Shown: positions 1-10,790, numbered from the stretch's first letter. The stretch is 64,000 nt of DNA from Halichondria panicea (GCF_963675165.1 NC_087391.1:1879001-1943000); one strand, 5' to 3'. A program made the numbers and translations. Notes: a model not told the origin generated them from the sequence alone.

Positions 1-72
1 ATAAACCACAACACAGAATCTAATGTGTCATGTGAGTCATGTGTTGTAAAGAGCACCTCTTGTGTTTTGCAG

Positions 73-1900
73 GTGTGCTAGTAGAAGCCGGCCATATACT
101 GCCCGGTGCGTTCGTGTGCTTTTTCCCAGGAAAAATTGTAAGTCAATTTCCCATAGCTATCACAGCTGTCATGTCGTGCATTTATCATTTCTATTTAGGC
201 GATTATTAAGTAATATTGTTGCCTTGATTTCCCCTCTCAGAAATGTGGGTTTTGATAATGCTTGCTCAGAAAGGAAGTGCTAAATACTTAGGGGAAAACT
301 TAACCCTCAAGCAATTACGCCATACTCTCTAATAATTTCCTATAAAGGTGTTGGTTAGCAAGGCAGAGTGGCACCGTTTATGGATGTGGTTGCTATAGCA
401 GTAAAATCCCTTCGATCACATTGACTCGCTGCCAATTTAGCTGGCGTATGTTGTATTGAACGAATACTTCCCATTAGGTTCAAAACAGGAAATCAACTTC
501 TGCACACAAAATAGTAAATATGGATGAAGCTTACAAAGTTGTGGAAGCTTATAGTTTTAAAGATAGGCCTAACTTCACACAGATCATTATAATCACTCGA
601 TCTCTACTTGTTTCCTTTCCACTGCAGTATGTACCCTCACAGCTGAGAGAGATACCCGGGTATCCTGACATCACTCACGACAACCATTACCTCATGGCCA
701 GGACGGATGGTTCCATCATCGATGCTAAAGATCATATCTCTTCTGAGGTACAAGTACATGCACATGTACATTAATTTTGTATAATAGCATGTCAGTGCAC
801 ATTACACACATTGCACATTACAAGTACTTGTATATATACGTGAAACTTTAAACATGACAGTGTTTACTTTACAATAGGGAAATCCCCTTGCTGTTGGCCA
901 CCTAATCAGGCATCCTCCGAATGGTCAGTGCTAGCAATACCATATACAGTCAGTCTGTCGTACCATATACAATCATACCATATACAGTCGTACAGTATAC
1001 ATTTCTAGAATGTGGCATGAGTCAAATTTTTAAAATATTTATCACTTCTTCGAAACTGCATGTAAATAACACAGCCTGGGCTTAGTTTCTTCTAAATCCT
1101 ACACCACCTGTCTTGATAGTTGCTATTGCATCATCCTTTGATTCCACTTCCCTCGTGTTTGTGTACTAAACACGACATGCTGAAACATCAGCAACTCTGA
1201 CAGCTGTACTGTACACATGTGTACGTGTTTTGCTAATCCCCTTCATTGTGAATGTTGTTTCTGACCAAACTTTGAAAGTTCTTTCAGAGAACTACACTGT
1301 ATAATAAACTCCCACTCCATCCATGTATTACTACTGATTGAATCACATGTGTGTCTAACATCACTATATGATACATGTAGGGACTTCTCCTAATGTGATG
1401 CCATTTTCATTTGACATTAGTGCTGGCTTTCCAATCGACCTCCTCCCGTTAGTCCCCAACATGTGAGAGCTGTAGGTGTAGTAGATTCACTGTCTATCAA
1501 GAATACTAGTGCATGCGGTTCATGATATCATTTAATATGTCTTATATCTTGCCTTACACCTCCAGATATCATCGGAAGCCTGGGTTTCTTTTTTCCAGTA
1601 GACGTGTGCTACTTAGGACGATTGTGTTTGTAGCAACTGAGCACATCAGAAAAGGGGAGGAGCTGTTCTTGAAGTAAGCGTGCTTGCTGTGATAGTGGCC
1701 GCCTAACAGTGGGGAAATTAAATGAGCCTCTAGAATCGCTAAAGGCGAATAATTCTTTTACTGGATCTTTTACGTATGCATGTGCATGTAGCACTATTAC
1801 ATGCACTCTTATGTCTATGTTACCATAGCTATCGGCTCCACCCTGAGTCTACCGTCCCTGATTGGTACAGCAGAGTGGATGGGAATACTGACAACAGAAG
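73..1900 (+). CDS. SETD9-like SET-domain protein, 5' partial, five exons
   Basis: Five exons join in frame: 73-137, 628-747, 878-923, 1381-1462 and 1829-1900, each with AG/GT borders. The joined reading runs from GVLVEAGHILPGAFVCFFPG, through YVPSQLREIPGYPD, RTDGSIIDAK, GNPLAVGHLIRHPPN and SPNVMPFSF, to FPIDLLPLVPNIYR. This order (PG-x-x-V-x-F-x-PG, DG-x-IDA, NPLAVG, FPI-x-L-x-PN) matches the SET domain of SETD9 as I remember it, a putative lysine methyltransferase-fold protein of uncertain substrate. The first exons lie left of the window. If the last exon has no donor at AAG|GTGGGG, it stops at 1914-1916. The usual C-terminal GEEL...Y segment was not found for certain; a stretch at about 2200-2277 reads PLIMPCAVIEKNVE before GTAAG and could be a further exon overlapping a foldback element. 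The family call is good but from memory; function is unproven. Confidence 0.62.
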
Positions 1901-2018
1901 GTGGGGCAAAAACTGACTTGCATCAGTGGGTAAAGATTGTCAAGGCACTAGAACATTAATTGATACGATGATAGCTTGCTTTGATGACGCTTTACCAGCT
2001 AGTGTTACTGTGTAATAT

Positions 2019-2226
2019 CAGAGGAGGATAGTCAGGGTCAAAAGTTCAAATCAGCTTTAATTCCGATTATCTATTTTTTATTTTTTATTTGTTACCTCCC
2101 TCCAACCACAGTAAAGTTTACCAAGGGTTGGAGGTACTAAAGGGATTAGACGATCAGAGTGCAATTAAAATTTCCTCCAGAAGCACATTTTAATTAAGAC
2201 CTTTTGACCTTGACTATCCTCCTCTG
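2019..2226. mobile_element. Foldback MITE with ~27-bp inverted ends
   Basis: The left end CAGAGGAGGATAGTCAGG is repeated in inverse at the right end with one change in about 27 bp. A second inverted pair sits inside (ACCTCCCTCCAACC against GGTTGGAGGT), so the whole 208 bp folds. It lies just after the SETD9-like exons. It has no coding capacity. Its right arm continues into an open frame that may be a SET exon, so the element may have been exonised or may itself be an inverted copy of exon sequence. Confidence 0.5.
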
Positions 2227-2613
2227 GTGGATCTGCCACTGATTATGCCTTGTGCCGTTATTGAGAAAAATGTTGAGGTAAGCCGCCTCTTACAGCTGCT
2301 TTTGTCTTGATTTCATGTAATTTACAATCACGTTAGCGTAAATGTGTCAGAAAGGTTTTATTAGCACTCGATCTCCTTTCCTACTTGTTATAGACATTGA
2401 CTGGTGTAATATAATACTTTAACTGTAGGATTTGCTGGCAGAAAAAAGTCCCCTTGGATGTGAGCCAAGACACAAGGCACAGTTATTTTGGCCTTTGGGG
2501 TTTTTATCTGACTTGCATCCAAAGGTCCTCTATAACCATAAATTATCTAACAATGCTACTCACCCTCACTGACACTTAACTGTACTGGTTTTAGTCTGGC
2601 AACTACCGTCATA
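2227..2613. other. Non-coding stretch, possible end of SETD9-like gene
   Basis: A GTAAG donor-like site follows an open segment at about 2277. A second AG-preceded open stretch begins near 2430 (DLLAEKSPLGCEP). Neither could be tied to a known protein. Nothing else is recognised. Confidence 0.25.
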
Positions 2614-3164
2614 ATGAAAGCACTGCGGGTGCTGATGCCTCGGTGGAGGTCAAAGCTACATAACATAAAGCTATAGCTTTTATAATAATTGTACACACAT
2701 TATAATCATGATGAACATTAATTTTGAAACAGGGAAACTCAAAGAGTGGGTAATGATCAACCACGATTGTTGTTAAAAACGATCGATGCCAAAACTTCAA
2801 ATCTAATGGCTGCATCAGCAGAGCTTTGCAGCTCTCTTCTCACTCGTGTAGCTAACATTCTAGTGCAGAGCCAACTACTAAGTAGAGTAGCAACACTCGG
2901 TGAACAAGTTTTGCTACGGACTCTTTTGAAAAGGCTGCAATGGCATTCCAAGTAAGCAAAACTAGGCATAACTCGAGAACAAAGCTTTATTTTGCAAATC
3001 CAAGAATACAAATCCAAGAAAACATGACTAGAAGCCTATAGAAACTCTTACTTGCACTTCATTGATCCTTGAGCAGCTGTAACAGTCTACACAGACAGAC
3101 ACCCACACACACACACACAAACACACTACCGTATACCTCGCTTGCGCATGCGCACCGAGGCATA
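2614..3164. mobile_element. ~550-bp element with ATGCCTCGGTG ends, copy 1
   Basis: The same sequence recurs at 35249-35773, where it is a clean insertion relative to the matching intron of unit 3. Both ends carry ATGCCTCGGTG in inverted orientation; the right end also has the palindrome TTGCGCATGCGCA. Short open frames on both strands are not conserved between copies in a coding manner. Partial copies occur near 50470-50520, 28540-28900 and 50900-51215. It is best read as a non-autonomous inverted-repeat element. Confidence 0.55.
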
Positions 3165-3385
3165 ATTATTTATTCTTTGTGTAAAACAAAGCCTTGATTA
3201 AACAGCGTGGAAACATGGATTGTTGCGAGGTGCTCCCGTTTCCAATCCCTGGGCCCTTTTTCCTTTATCTATGGTATAATCATGGTCACTCTTGTTATAA
3301 AATACATCCTGTTTGTATATATGAAACAGAATTCTACAAACAACCTAATGAGATTAATAGTTCAGAGTTACACTATCATAATTAT

Positions 3386-4195
3386 TCAGGGTTTTGATAG
3401 GAGCCTGCACTTAGATGGATCGATGCTTGGGTCGTGATACAGCACAGGCATCAATACTGATCCCGTTTGATCCGGGTTTACTTTACTCCTATCAATTAGT
3501 ACCGTATATACTTCAGTGTAGGTTGGCCACTTTGCTTTATCTTCTGGCAACTTTTTCACCACGTCTTCAACAAGAAAAACTGAAAAATCGCGACGAGTAG
3601 AGAAGTCTGTATTGGAAGGATTTTCAATGGCTGTTGGTATAGTGGGATCAACTGCTGATAGTGCTATTCCTTTTCCTTTATAAGTTGCTGGCTTCTCACC
3701 AGGTGCAACGAACATGACCCCCCCATGACAAGCATGAATAAACATTGACAAATTCACTTTCGGAGCAACGGTGGATACGATAGCACGAAATTCTGTATCA
3801 AAGAACTCATCCACGAGATTTCCATCACTGTTGAGAGTTTTAAGGGATCCCCAGTGTCCATTGCGCTGAATAAATTTCTTTGTTTCAGGGTCTTGATAAG
3901 CAATACCATGACCGCAGAAGTAGAAGAGAAGACTGTCACCTGATTTGTCTGCATTTGTAATGAGATCAGTGAGAGCCTGGATGACATTTTGTTTGCTCGC
4001 CATCTTGAAATCAGTTTTCCAGTCTGTGAGTATCACACATTGGTCTTCACTGAACACTCCTTTCAAAACCAGGTTCTGCTTAAACTTTTTTGCATAGATG
4101 AAGGGGATAACACCAAGTGGTGTAGGTAGCGCTGTCTTCATGTTTTCATAGGTAATTCCTATAAAAACAGCTTTCACCTTAGAACTGGGATTCAT
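3386..4195 (-). CDS. Metacaspase-like cysteine protease (C14 family), single exon
   Basis: The 269-residue open frame has the caspase-fold signature of metacaspases: a hydrophobic strand VKAVFIGITY at residues 7-16, the histidine motif LLFYFCGHG with His96, and the cysteine motif MFIHACHGG with Cys156. The dyad is therefore present. The family cuts after Arg or Lys, usually needs calcium, and acts in the cytosol in proteostasis or cell death; that is family knowledge, not seen here. The p10-like end covers about residues 200-260. There is no prodomain and no signal peptide. The ATG at 4195 lies directly before the fold, and a TATA-like box stands about 100 bp upstream. Compared with plant and fungal type I enzymes it lacks the N-terminal proline-rich or zinc-finger region. 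It could equally be named a caspase-like orphan. Confidence 0.82.
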   Translation of the reverse strand: MNPSSKVKAVFIGITYENMKTALPTPLGVIPFIYAKKFKQNLVLKGVFSEDQCVILTDWKTDFKMASKQNVIQALTDLITNADKSGDSLLFYFCGHGIAYQDPETKKFIQRNGHWGSLKTLNSDGNLVDEFFDTEFRAIVSTVAPKVNLSMFIHACHGGVMFVAPGEKPATYKGKGIALSAVDPTIPTAIENPSNTDFSTRRDFSVFLVEDVVKKLPEDKAKWPTYTEVYTVLIDRSKVNPDQTGSVLMPVLYHDPSIDPSKCRLLSKP

Positions 4196-4293
4196 TGTGA
4201 AGTGTTAAAAAACACAGGTTACCAGGAAAAGCTTTAGTAGACTTTACTAGCAAACACTTTAATACATCACAAATCTCCAAGAGTGACCCTGCC

Positions 4294-4302
4294 TTTATAT
4301 AA
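4294..4302 (-). promoter_or_regulatory. TATA-like box upstream of metacaspase gene
   Basis: On the minus strand TATATAAAG lies about 100 bp before the metacaspase ATG, inside a small palindrome (GCCTTATATAAAGGC). The position fits a core promoter with a short 5' leader. No transcription data support it. Confidence 0.35.
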
Positions 4303-4875
4303 GGCAATGAGCACATGACCATCTAGGTTGACCACGTCCTGAGAGTCTAATAATACATCTATGTTGTAATAATAATTATACTATATATAGCAGTAACTGG
4401 TGAACTGTTGACTAGATCTATAATTTACGGTGGCCCTGAGTGTTACTATAATTATAGCAGTTGACATTCGTAGTTGAAAGTTCAGATACTTAATACTTCA
4501 AACATGATATTTCGTAGTTCGTACTCTTCCTATAGATATAGATATCTAGTTTGCAGTTGCAATTAGTATTTCGTACTTGCTAGTTCGTATTTGGTAGTCC
4601 GTGGCCTTAAACTTTTGCCCACTTCATGAATTATTGATATTAAAAGTGCTATGGATAGACCTGTTACTCAATAAGCTATAGCTATGATTATGTATTGCCA
4701 GTAGTGTATGAATCCTCCTGGTATTGCAGACATGCCGTGTTGCTGTCTTATATGCCAGTTATATAACAATGTTGTAGGACTGTAGTATATAAATTATAGT
4801 AGATTATTGCCAATGCACTTCCTTTGATCTTACAACGATTCACTTTTCCAAAATTTCCATACATGCGTTTAGAAG
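4303..4875. other. AT-rich spacer, no gene seen
   Basis: The stretch holds short repeats of the form TAGTTCGTA between about 4490 and 4600 and otherwise random AT-rich sequence. No coding frame, splice pair or known element was recognised. Confidence 0.4.
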
Positions 4876-5396
4876 GTATGCATTAGTATATAATCGCATG
4901 TTGTCCTATTATTCACTGTGATTCATACAGTGATTAATCGCGTATCAGTAATTGCACGTCGTCATTAACGACGTGCAATTACTGCCTTGAGGACCGCACA
5001 TTTGAATAACGGCCGCAGCTAATTTTTTTTACTGAAACTGCAGCTAAAAATGTCCTTAAAACTGCATCACAAATGATTAACAATCAATAGTATGGTTAAG
5101 AGTGCAATATGGGATTAATAGCACGAGTAACAAGCAATGGCAAGGCTACTAATTGCACGAGGCGTAGCCGAGTGCTAATGACCTTGCCAGTGCTTGTTAT
5201 GAGTGCTATTAATCTCTTTTGCACGAGTAACCATACTAATCGTGTATGATGAAGTTCTCTGTAGTTTTATTAACATTTTCGGCAGCGGCCGTCATTCGAA
5301 ACAATACGCTGTTAATGACGATGTGCAATTACTGGTAATACGGGATTTTTCAGTCACTAATAGGACACCATACGATTAAAGTGACCTCATGCATAC
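4876..5396. mobile_element. Foldback element, ~520 bp, long imperfect inverted ends
   Basis: The ends GTATGCAT and ATGCATAC begin inverted arms of about 150 bp that share GTGTCCTATTA, AGTAATTGCAC(G/A)TCGTCATTAA and CGGCCGC in the same order. The core holds a second inverted pair (GATTAATAGCAC). A 16-base perfect hairpin arm lies at 4946-4984. It is non-coding and fits a non-autonomous foldback transposon. Confidence 0.6.
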
Positions 5397-5769
5397 AAGG
5401 TGAACACAATTAAACTCAATGCTACAAAAACAGCACATAACTTGAGTCCAACAGTCTCTTCCACCACTTGTACTTGAAGTCTTGCGGTCAAGCACACAAA
5501 ATTTAATTAATTACAATTACTCTAGATCTACATCAAGAGTGCACTGTTGCTACTATTTATAGCCACACAATGTACAAACAAGTACAGTATACTGTCTGTA
5601 ATGTGTATAACATCCTACACATTATTAGCACATGTACATATATGCAAGTACAATACACACACACACTCATTATATATATATAGACTGTGTATTTTTATAT
5701 GGATGCTTGTATATATTATTACAATCATGGAACAGGTGTGTTGGCCATGGTATCTTGTTATAGCCTATG
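5397..5769. other. Spacer with CA-rich stretch
   Basis: It contains a short (AC)n run followed by (TA)n near 5655-5685. No coding sequence or element end was recognised. Confidence 0.35.
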
Positions 5770-6174
5770 GAACAGTGGTATTTTTTGGGGCCACATCTTT
5801 ACCTGCAGTGCAAGCAGCAACCACGAAAATATTATCCACGAAGTGACTACCCTACAGCGGATTTTATTCAACTCGAAAACGGTGATTTTCGTGAGTAAAA
5901 ATTTTGTTTGACTTCATTGCCTGCACTGCGTTCCGGTAAGCCATGCCTGCAATTTCATGGGGAAAATTTTTGTGGAGGTCAGCTTGCCCACGAAAATAAC
6001 AAATATTTTACTCCACGAAAATTACACGCTATACGGTAAATATTGATCAAACCACAAATATTTTGCCCCCCGAAAATTACCTGCTATAACGGTAGTAGAA
6101 TAAAGACGCTATACGGTAAATATTGCTCAAACCACGAATATTTTGCCCCCCGAAAATTACCCGCTATACGGTAG
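5770..6174. repeat. Clustered copies of the CGCTATACGGTA repeat family
   Basis: The motif CGAAAATTAC(C)CGCTATACGGTA ends two direct copies (about 5995-6095 and 6105-6174), preceded by a fragment with CTGCAGTGCAAGCAGCAACC. The same words recur near 7318, 12199, 15245, 27016, 42408 and 50095. Inverted ends of the form TACCGTATAGCGGGTAAT define a MITE family; this locus is a tandem or nested cluster. Confidence 0.55.
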
Positions 6175-6176
6175 TA

Positions 6177-6605
6177 CAGTAGACTCTCGTTAATCCGGCC
6201 ACCCTTGGGACCATGCAGCTTGGCCGGAATAGCGAGGTGGCCGTACTTTAGATAATTAGCCGCGGCTTAAAAACGACCTTACCTCGAATCTAATCACTGA
6301 TTTGCAGTTCTTGTCTCGAGGATAATGAAAGATAATGAATCATTCTGCTCTCTATTTAAGTGTAATCCAATTTTATTTACTAAACCACACCCAAAACATC
6401 ATATCCGGCCGTAATACACGTATAAAATTACATTGAAAACGTTATTTGGGACAGCCAGCACTGGCTGGTAAACGGAATAGCGAGTGGCCGTACTTCAGGG
6501 TGAGTTTTGTGCAGTAAACATAGAGGTAGCATTCCGTGCCAAACCAAATGGCCGGTATATCGAGGTGGCCGTACTTCAGAGAGCTGGAATAGCGAGAGTC
6601 TACTG
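6177..6605. mobile_element. pogo/Tigger-like MITE with TA target duplication
   Basis: The ends CAGTAGACTCTCG and CGAGAGTCTACTG are inverted and each is flanked by TA. CAGTAG(A/G) ends with TA duplication are typical of the pogo branch of Tc1/mariner elements. No transposase frame remains in the 429 bp. A second copy ends at 11260. Confidence 0.7.
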
Positions 6606-7317
6606 TAGAATAAAAAAGGAGAAGTGCACAATTTTAGACCAGTAACAATGAATGGAAGTAATGTCTTCACTTTCAGTACCTTTTCATCCTCCAGCTCCTC
6701 CTTTGTCTTCTTGACAGCTGGTGGCTAAACATCCTCCAACTTCCGCTTTTTCCTATGCACATAACATAATTCGTGAGGTATTACATGTATAGTTATAGAG
6801 ACGGCTAATACATTAGACGGGCCCTCACATTTTCCCTTTGCTTTCAGTTTCACTAACATGCAGCTTCTTCAGTTCTGTGAACACTGGGAAGTCTGTCCGC
6901 TGCCACACCCACAGTATCCAAATTGTCAGAAAAACAGTAACCACGAATGACACCTCTGAACTTTTCTTGTCTCTGGGTGATCTGGATCTTACCAATAAGC
7001 TCTATGCAGTAATAAGAATCTTGGCTTGTAAATATTAAAGTATCAAGTACATGGGGTATCTATGTAGTGCTGCTCTGTTGGACACGTGTACTAATTAATA
7101 GGTATTCCTCCCCCTGTTACTCACCCCACCCATCCCCTTCCCCCCGTGATCCACATGACCAAATGCTAGACCAAAATGCTATTTAACCACTTGTGGCACT
7201 TCATCCCACAAACATTCTGACATAATACCGAACTGGAACTCTTTATCCCTCAGTTTCATCATTTAAATCAAACCTCAGTAATTTCAACGATGTGTAGATT
7301 CTAATCTTTGCTTTCTG
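6606..7317. other. Spacer with exon-like pieces, no assignable gene
   Basis: On the minus strand an open segment at about 6860-6985 reads ITQRQEKFRGVIRGYCFSDN, and another near 6675-6725 reads KKTKEELEDEK before a GT. They could be exons of an unknown gene or chance. No family was recognised. Confidence 0.2.
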
Positions 7318-7572
7318 TAACTTTATAATAATAGCGGGAATTTTAGTGGGTGCAAATGTTTGCCCTTTGGCTCCAGAGCACTCAGCAGATATTTTCGTGG
7401 GTTCTAATATTCGCGTCACAATGCCAGGAAACCACACCCACCAATAGCTTTGCTTGTGAAATACCGGTGCTGCATGGGAAGTTTATCTCAGTTTTAATGT
7501 TCGCGTTCGCTGCTCTGCCCTTGAAAAACACAAAATTTTGCACCTAACAAAAATTTCTCACTATACGGTAGC
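7318..7572. repeat. MITE of the ACTATACGGTA family, copy 3' of transporter 1
   Basis: It starts with AATAGCGGGAATTTTAGTGG and ends with TTTCTCACTATACGGTAG. A near-identical copy lies at 12199-12434, in the same place relative to the second type I transporter, so it was carried along by the tandem duplication. Confidence 0.55.
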
Positions 7573-7677
7573 TGTTTTGTCCATTAATTGCTTTCTGTTT
7601 TCGTGGGTTGTTCAGGGGAAGTCTTCACACTACAATATAGCCATCTGACCTACCTGACCTACCCTAATGCACACCCT

Positions 7678-7886
7678 GCAGGGTTTCATCTAGTGGGGGG
7701 GGGGGTCAGCTTCTCCCCAAAAAATGTTTTACAACAATGACATCATTACATTAAGTACTACATGTCACACACCATACGTACTATGCGTTAGGCTAAGCAT
7801 GTAATCAACAAAAGTGGGCGTAGCCAAACATTTTGTGACGTGCACATCTTCCCCCCCCAAATTTTTGATCTTAGATGAAACCCTGC
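7678..7886. mobile_element. Short MITE with GCAGGGTTTCATCTA ends
   Basis: GCAGGGTTTCATCTA at the left and TAGATGAAACCCTGC at the right are perfect inverted ends, each followed inward by a run of G or C. A duplicate lies at 12542-12760. It is non-coding. Confidence 0.65.
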
Positions 7887-8107
7887 CCTGGTTTTGCAAT
7901 AAGAAAAGCACAAAAGGACAACACAAAAGATGATTTCTTACAAAAAAATATTTTCAGGCTACAAATGTCAGACTACACACCTCGTCTATAAATAAACAGA
8001 GCCACAACACACTGATCTATTTTACACAATGTAAATTATTAAGCCACAACGCACAATGTCATTAAACATATTAGATCTATTTTAGATTGAGTACACACAC
8101 TATACCG

Positions 8108-9766
8108 TTAATTGTCAGAAGCGAGATATTTTTCATAGGCATCTTCCACCCACCTGTGTGGAGTAGCTATATCATCTCGCACTCTCATCTTGTACCAGCG
8201 GCTCAATATTCCCAACAATACGAAACCAGTGACACTCCAGAGAGTTGCCATCGAGCTGTAGGCAATCGAACAGTATCGAGGGTCAGAACACACTGTGTGA
8301 AATACCCCTGCTAAAACGTTAGCAACAATATTTGACATATAGTAGTTTGACCACATATAGCCAATCATAAGCCCTTTCATTTGGTGTGGAGATTGTGCAC
8401 AGACAAACTCAATGGCAGAAGTTAGCAGGATCGCTTTTAGAGGGGCTGAGATCAGAGAATGCATGATCCAAAACCAGTCCGAGTCGTAAGGATCTGTTAG
8501 CTCTTTGTTATGGTCTAGACCTGAGGCCACTAAGGAGATACCATTTACAACTATCGTAAGAAATGAGGCAAATCCGATTTTCTTCAAAATAGAAGGTATA
8601 ATGGGCACTGCAAATGGATAAATGAGAAACTCATAGATTGCTATAAAACCAACAACCCAGAGAGACGTTTCATAGGAGAATGACCTGATCATGACATCTG
8701 TACAATTTTGGGAAGCCAATATCGTGGATTCAAAGTCTTTCACATACGCAAACTGCTGAAAAAGATAGTATGAAGTGAAAATAAAGCCAAAGGACACACT
8801 GAGAGCAAGCATTCGCAAAACAGTTTTAACATTTTCAACTTCCTCAGTCGTAAATGGACCTCCATATCTCGATTTACCCAAGTCAATTCTAGAGGGTATA
8901 GCATCTTCGTAGTAAGTGAGAGCACTGCGATTGAGGGGAGCCTTGTGCTTTTTAGCAAACTTGAGAACTTTGAAGATCATTTGGAAGGATTGAGGACGCT
9001 TGTTTTCTAAAATAAGCAACTTATTCGAAAGCAAAAAATCGGAGCACAATACAATGCATAACGAAACTACTGACACAAGAGACATGACTTGCAAAGAGCT
9101 GTTTCCCTCGCCTGCCCAGCAGTCGGTTAGAACTCTCTTAAATAACGAGTTGATCCAGTTCCCAGCATAGAGACAAGCCACAAACCATACAACGTAACTA
9201 GCTACATTAGCCGAAGATGCATCTGGCATTTGATCAAGACCTAACTGCATTGATGTTACCAAAATCATGGCTCGACCAGCAAAACCCACAAAATGAATCA
9301 ATGTTGACAAAATTGAAGATGGAGCATACACACGGTCTTCGGCAATGGGTGAATCAACGCAAAGTTGGAGTACAGAGGCCATTATTGAAGCTACAAAGTA
9401 AATCAAAACACCAGCTCTCACCATAGTGAAGTTGCCACACTTAGTATCAGCTATCCATCCAGACAGTAATGCAAACACAAACCATGGAACATAGGGCAGA
9501 AAGATAACGTAATTAACTGGATTAAGATGCTCTCTATTTTCAAACACTGTTAGAAATGCTGTGAACAGGTTATCCAAAGAGCCAAAACCAATACTAACAA
9601 GAAGTGTCCACAGCAAAATTAGGTAAGCACCTTTTGAAGTAATCCACTTAAATCTGTACCTTATTTTATAGCATCGCCATCTTGTAAATTTAGGCTCCTC
9701 AGTATGTACAATAGGTTGATTGACTGGTAGATCAAGAGTGCCAAGAAGTTCATGATCACTAGCCAT
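8108..9766 (-). CDS. Type I POT/SLC15-like transporter, copy 1
   Basis: A single exon encodes 552 residues with about 12 hydrophobic segments. After a cytosolic N-tail of about 45 residues come helix 1 (AYLILLWTLLVSIGFG), the MFS-like loop GWIADTKCGNFTMVRAG, and the POT-type segment LDQMPDASSANVASYVVWF. A central loop with SALTYYEDAIPSRIDLG and YGGPFTTEEVENVKTVLR links the two halves, and EFVCAQSPHQMKG corresponds to the E-x-x-x-SQAP region of the C-terminal half. POT proteins move di- and tripeptides, histidine or other solutes with protons; the substrate here is unknown. The ExxER motif of helix 1 is absent (GFGSLDN stands there), so proton coupling by the usual route is doubtful. The ATG at 9766 starts the stretch conserved in its neighbour at 13008-14693, which is nearly identical. 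Confidence 0.83.
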   Translation of the reverse strand: MASDHELLGTLDLPVNQPIVHTEEPKFTRWRCYKIRYRFKWITSKGAYLILLWTLLVSIGFGSLDNLFTAFLTVFENREHLNPVNYVIFLPYVPWFVFALLSGWIADTKCGNFTMVRAGVLIYFVASIMASVLQLCVDSPIAEDRVYAPSSILSTLIHFVGFAGRAMILVTSMQLGLDQMPDASSANVASYVVWFVACLYAGNWINSLFKRVLTDCWAGEGNSSLQVMSLVSVVSLCIVLCSDFLLSNKLLILENKRPQSFQMIFKVLKFAKKHKAPLNRSALTYYEDAIPSRIDLGKSRYGGPFTTEEVENVKTVLRMLALSVSFGFIFTSYYLFQQFAYVKDFESTILASQNCTDVMIRSFSYETSLWVVGFIAIYEFLIYPFAVPIIPSILKKIGFASFLTIVVNGISLVASGLDHNKELTDPYDSDWFWIMHSLISAPLKAILLTSAIEFVCAQSPHQMKGLMIGYMWSNYYMSNIVANVLAGVFHTVCSDPRYCSIAYSSMATLWSVTGFVLLGILSRWYKMRVRDDIATPHRWVEDAYEKYLASDN

Positions 9767-10060
9767 CTTTTCTCTCTCACTGCACTATACACATGTAAGC
9801 CTAGGTGTGTCCACATGCACTCTATAATTATATGCTTTAAACAATGAAATCACAAGATCACAGATAATAATGATAATAATAACAAACGATGCTTTACTAC
9901 AATCATAGTATGTGCATATTTGCCTATATAGTACGCAGTACACTGTTCTAATGGCTTGTGTTTGAGGACCTAAGTACATTCAACTGCAAGGGAAAAAGAC
10001 AACAACAAAAAGTCAAAGCACTATGCCAAAAGTTGTTTGGGCTTCTGAGAGTTGGCTGGC
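9767..10060. other. Conserved upstream flank shared with the three cassettes
   Basis: From the end of the transporter leader to about 10020 the sequence matches 18430-18580, 32030-32230 and 54595-54795 (for example ACAAACGATGCTTTACTAC and GTACGCAGTACACTGTTC). In those places it links a type I transporter to the 3' end of CCT4. Here the match breaks off and a reverse-transcriptase fragment follows, so this locus was once next to a CCT4 copy as well. Confidence 0.6.
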
Positions 10061-10790
10061 TCAGTTAACTCTGTCCATTAGGGGTTTCAGGGCAATGGCG
10101 TACATGGGCATTGCCAATTGGTCACCCTGGGTAGTACCTTCCTGGGATAACAGAGTGGATCCATCGATGAACAGTTCGGTGTCCTGGCGGTAGGTATTGA
10201 GAATGGTGAAGATGGATGGACAAAAAACCCTGACATTTCTAAGTGCCGTCTGATGATTGAGAGCATTGCTAGCAACGACCAAAAGAACAGCATTTTCGCA
10301 TTTTCTTCCTTTAGAGTTAAATGCGAGGTTCATAGCATGGACTGCAGCCTCAGTACCAGCTTTTTGGCCTGCACAAAGTTGGGTAGAGCCAGCAGCATCT
10401 TGGATGTCATCACTTGTGACTGTGAGTACGGCCTTCGCAACGATTCTGCAGACTGTCTCACAGAGTTCGATAGGTTGCACGCCTGGGTTCTTGTTGAGGA
10501 CTATTAAACGACAGGCCAGGAGCGGACTGAGTCTTTCAGAGTCCACGAAGGTCGTGCAAATATTTCGGGTTAGAAGGGCTAATGAGTGGCAATATCATCG
10601 GAGGCAGACTTAAAGGAGGTACATATCCTCCTCCATCCATATGCGTAAATCCCTGAAGGTCCAGCTGCTCCATTCGTGCGTAGGGCTGCTGAGCGTATGG
10701 TCTTCCCATCGATGCTGTCAAAATAATAGGGTGAATGGCTGGTGGGTCGTTCACCTCATCCATGAGGGTGGTTGGGTCCACTGGTTGGCC
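10061..10790 (-). pseudogene. Reverse-transcriptase fragment of a retroelement
   Basis: The first open piece (10061-10546) reads MDSERLSPLLACRLIVLNKN, then CAGQKAGTEAAVHAM, LLVVASNALNHQTAL and LSQEGTTQGDQLAMPMYA. These are fingers and palm parts of a reverse transcriptase of a non-LTR or related type. A second piece in other frames continues upstream (GQPVDPTTLMDEVNDPPAIH; IRSAALRTNGAAGPSG), so there is at least one frameshift. The catalytic aspartate of motif A, expected as LLVDASNAFN, is replaced (VVASNA). The FADD box is missing. It is a dead, truncated copy; exact clade unknown. Confidence 0.7.

Noticed and set aside
62-283. Small plus-strand open frame at the left edge
   Set aside because: It overlaps the SETD9-like exon 73-137 in another frame; the spliced frame fits the family.
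10253-10613. Plus-strand frames over the reverse-transcriptase fragment
   Set aside because: The minus-strand reading has clear RT motifs; the plus-strand frames are shadows.
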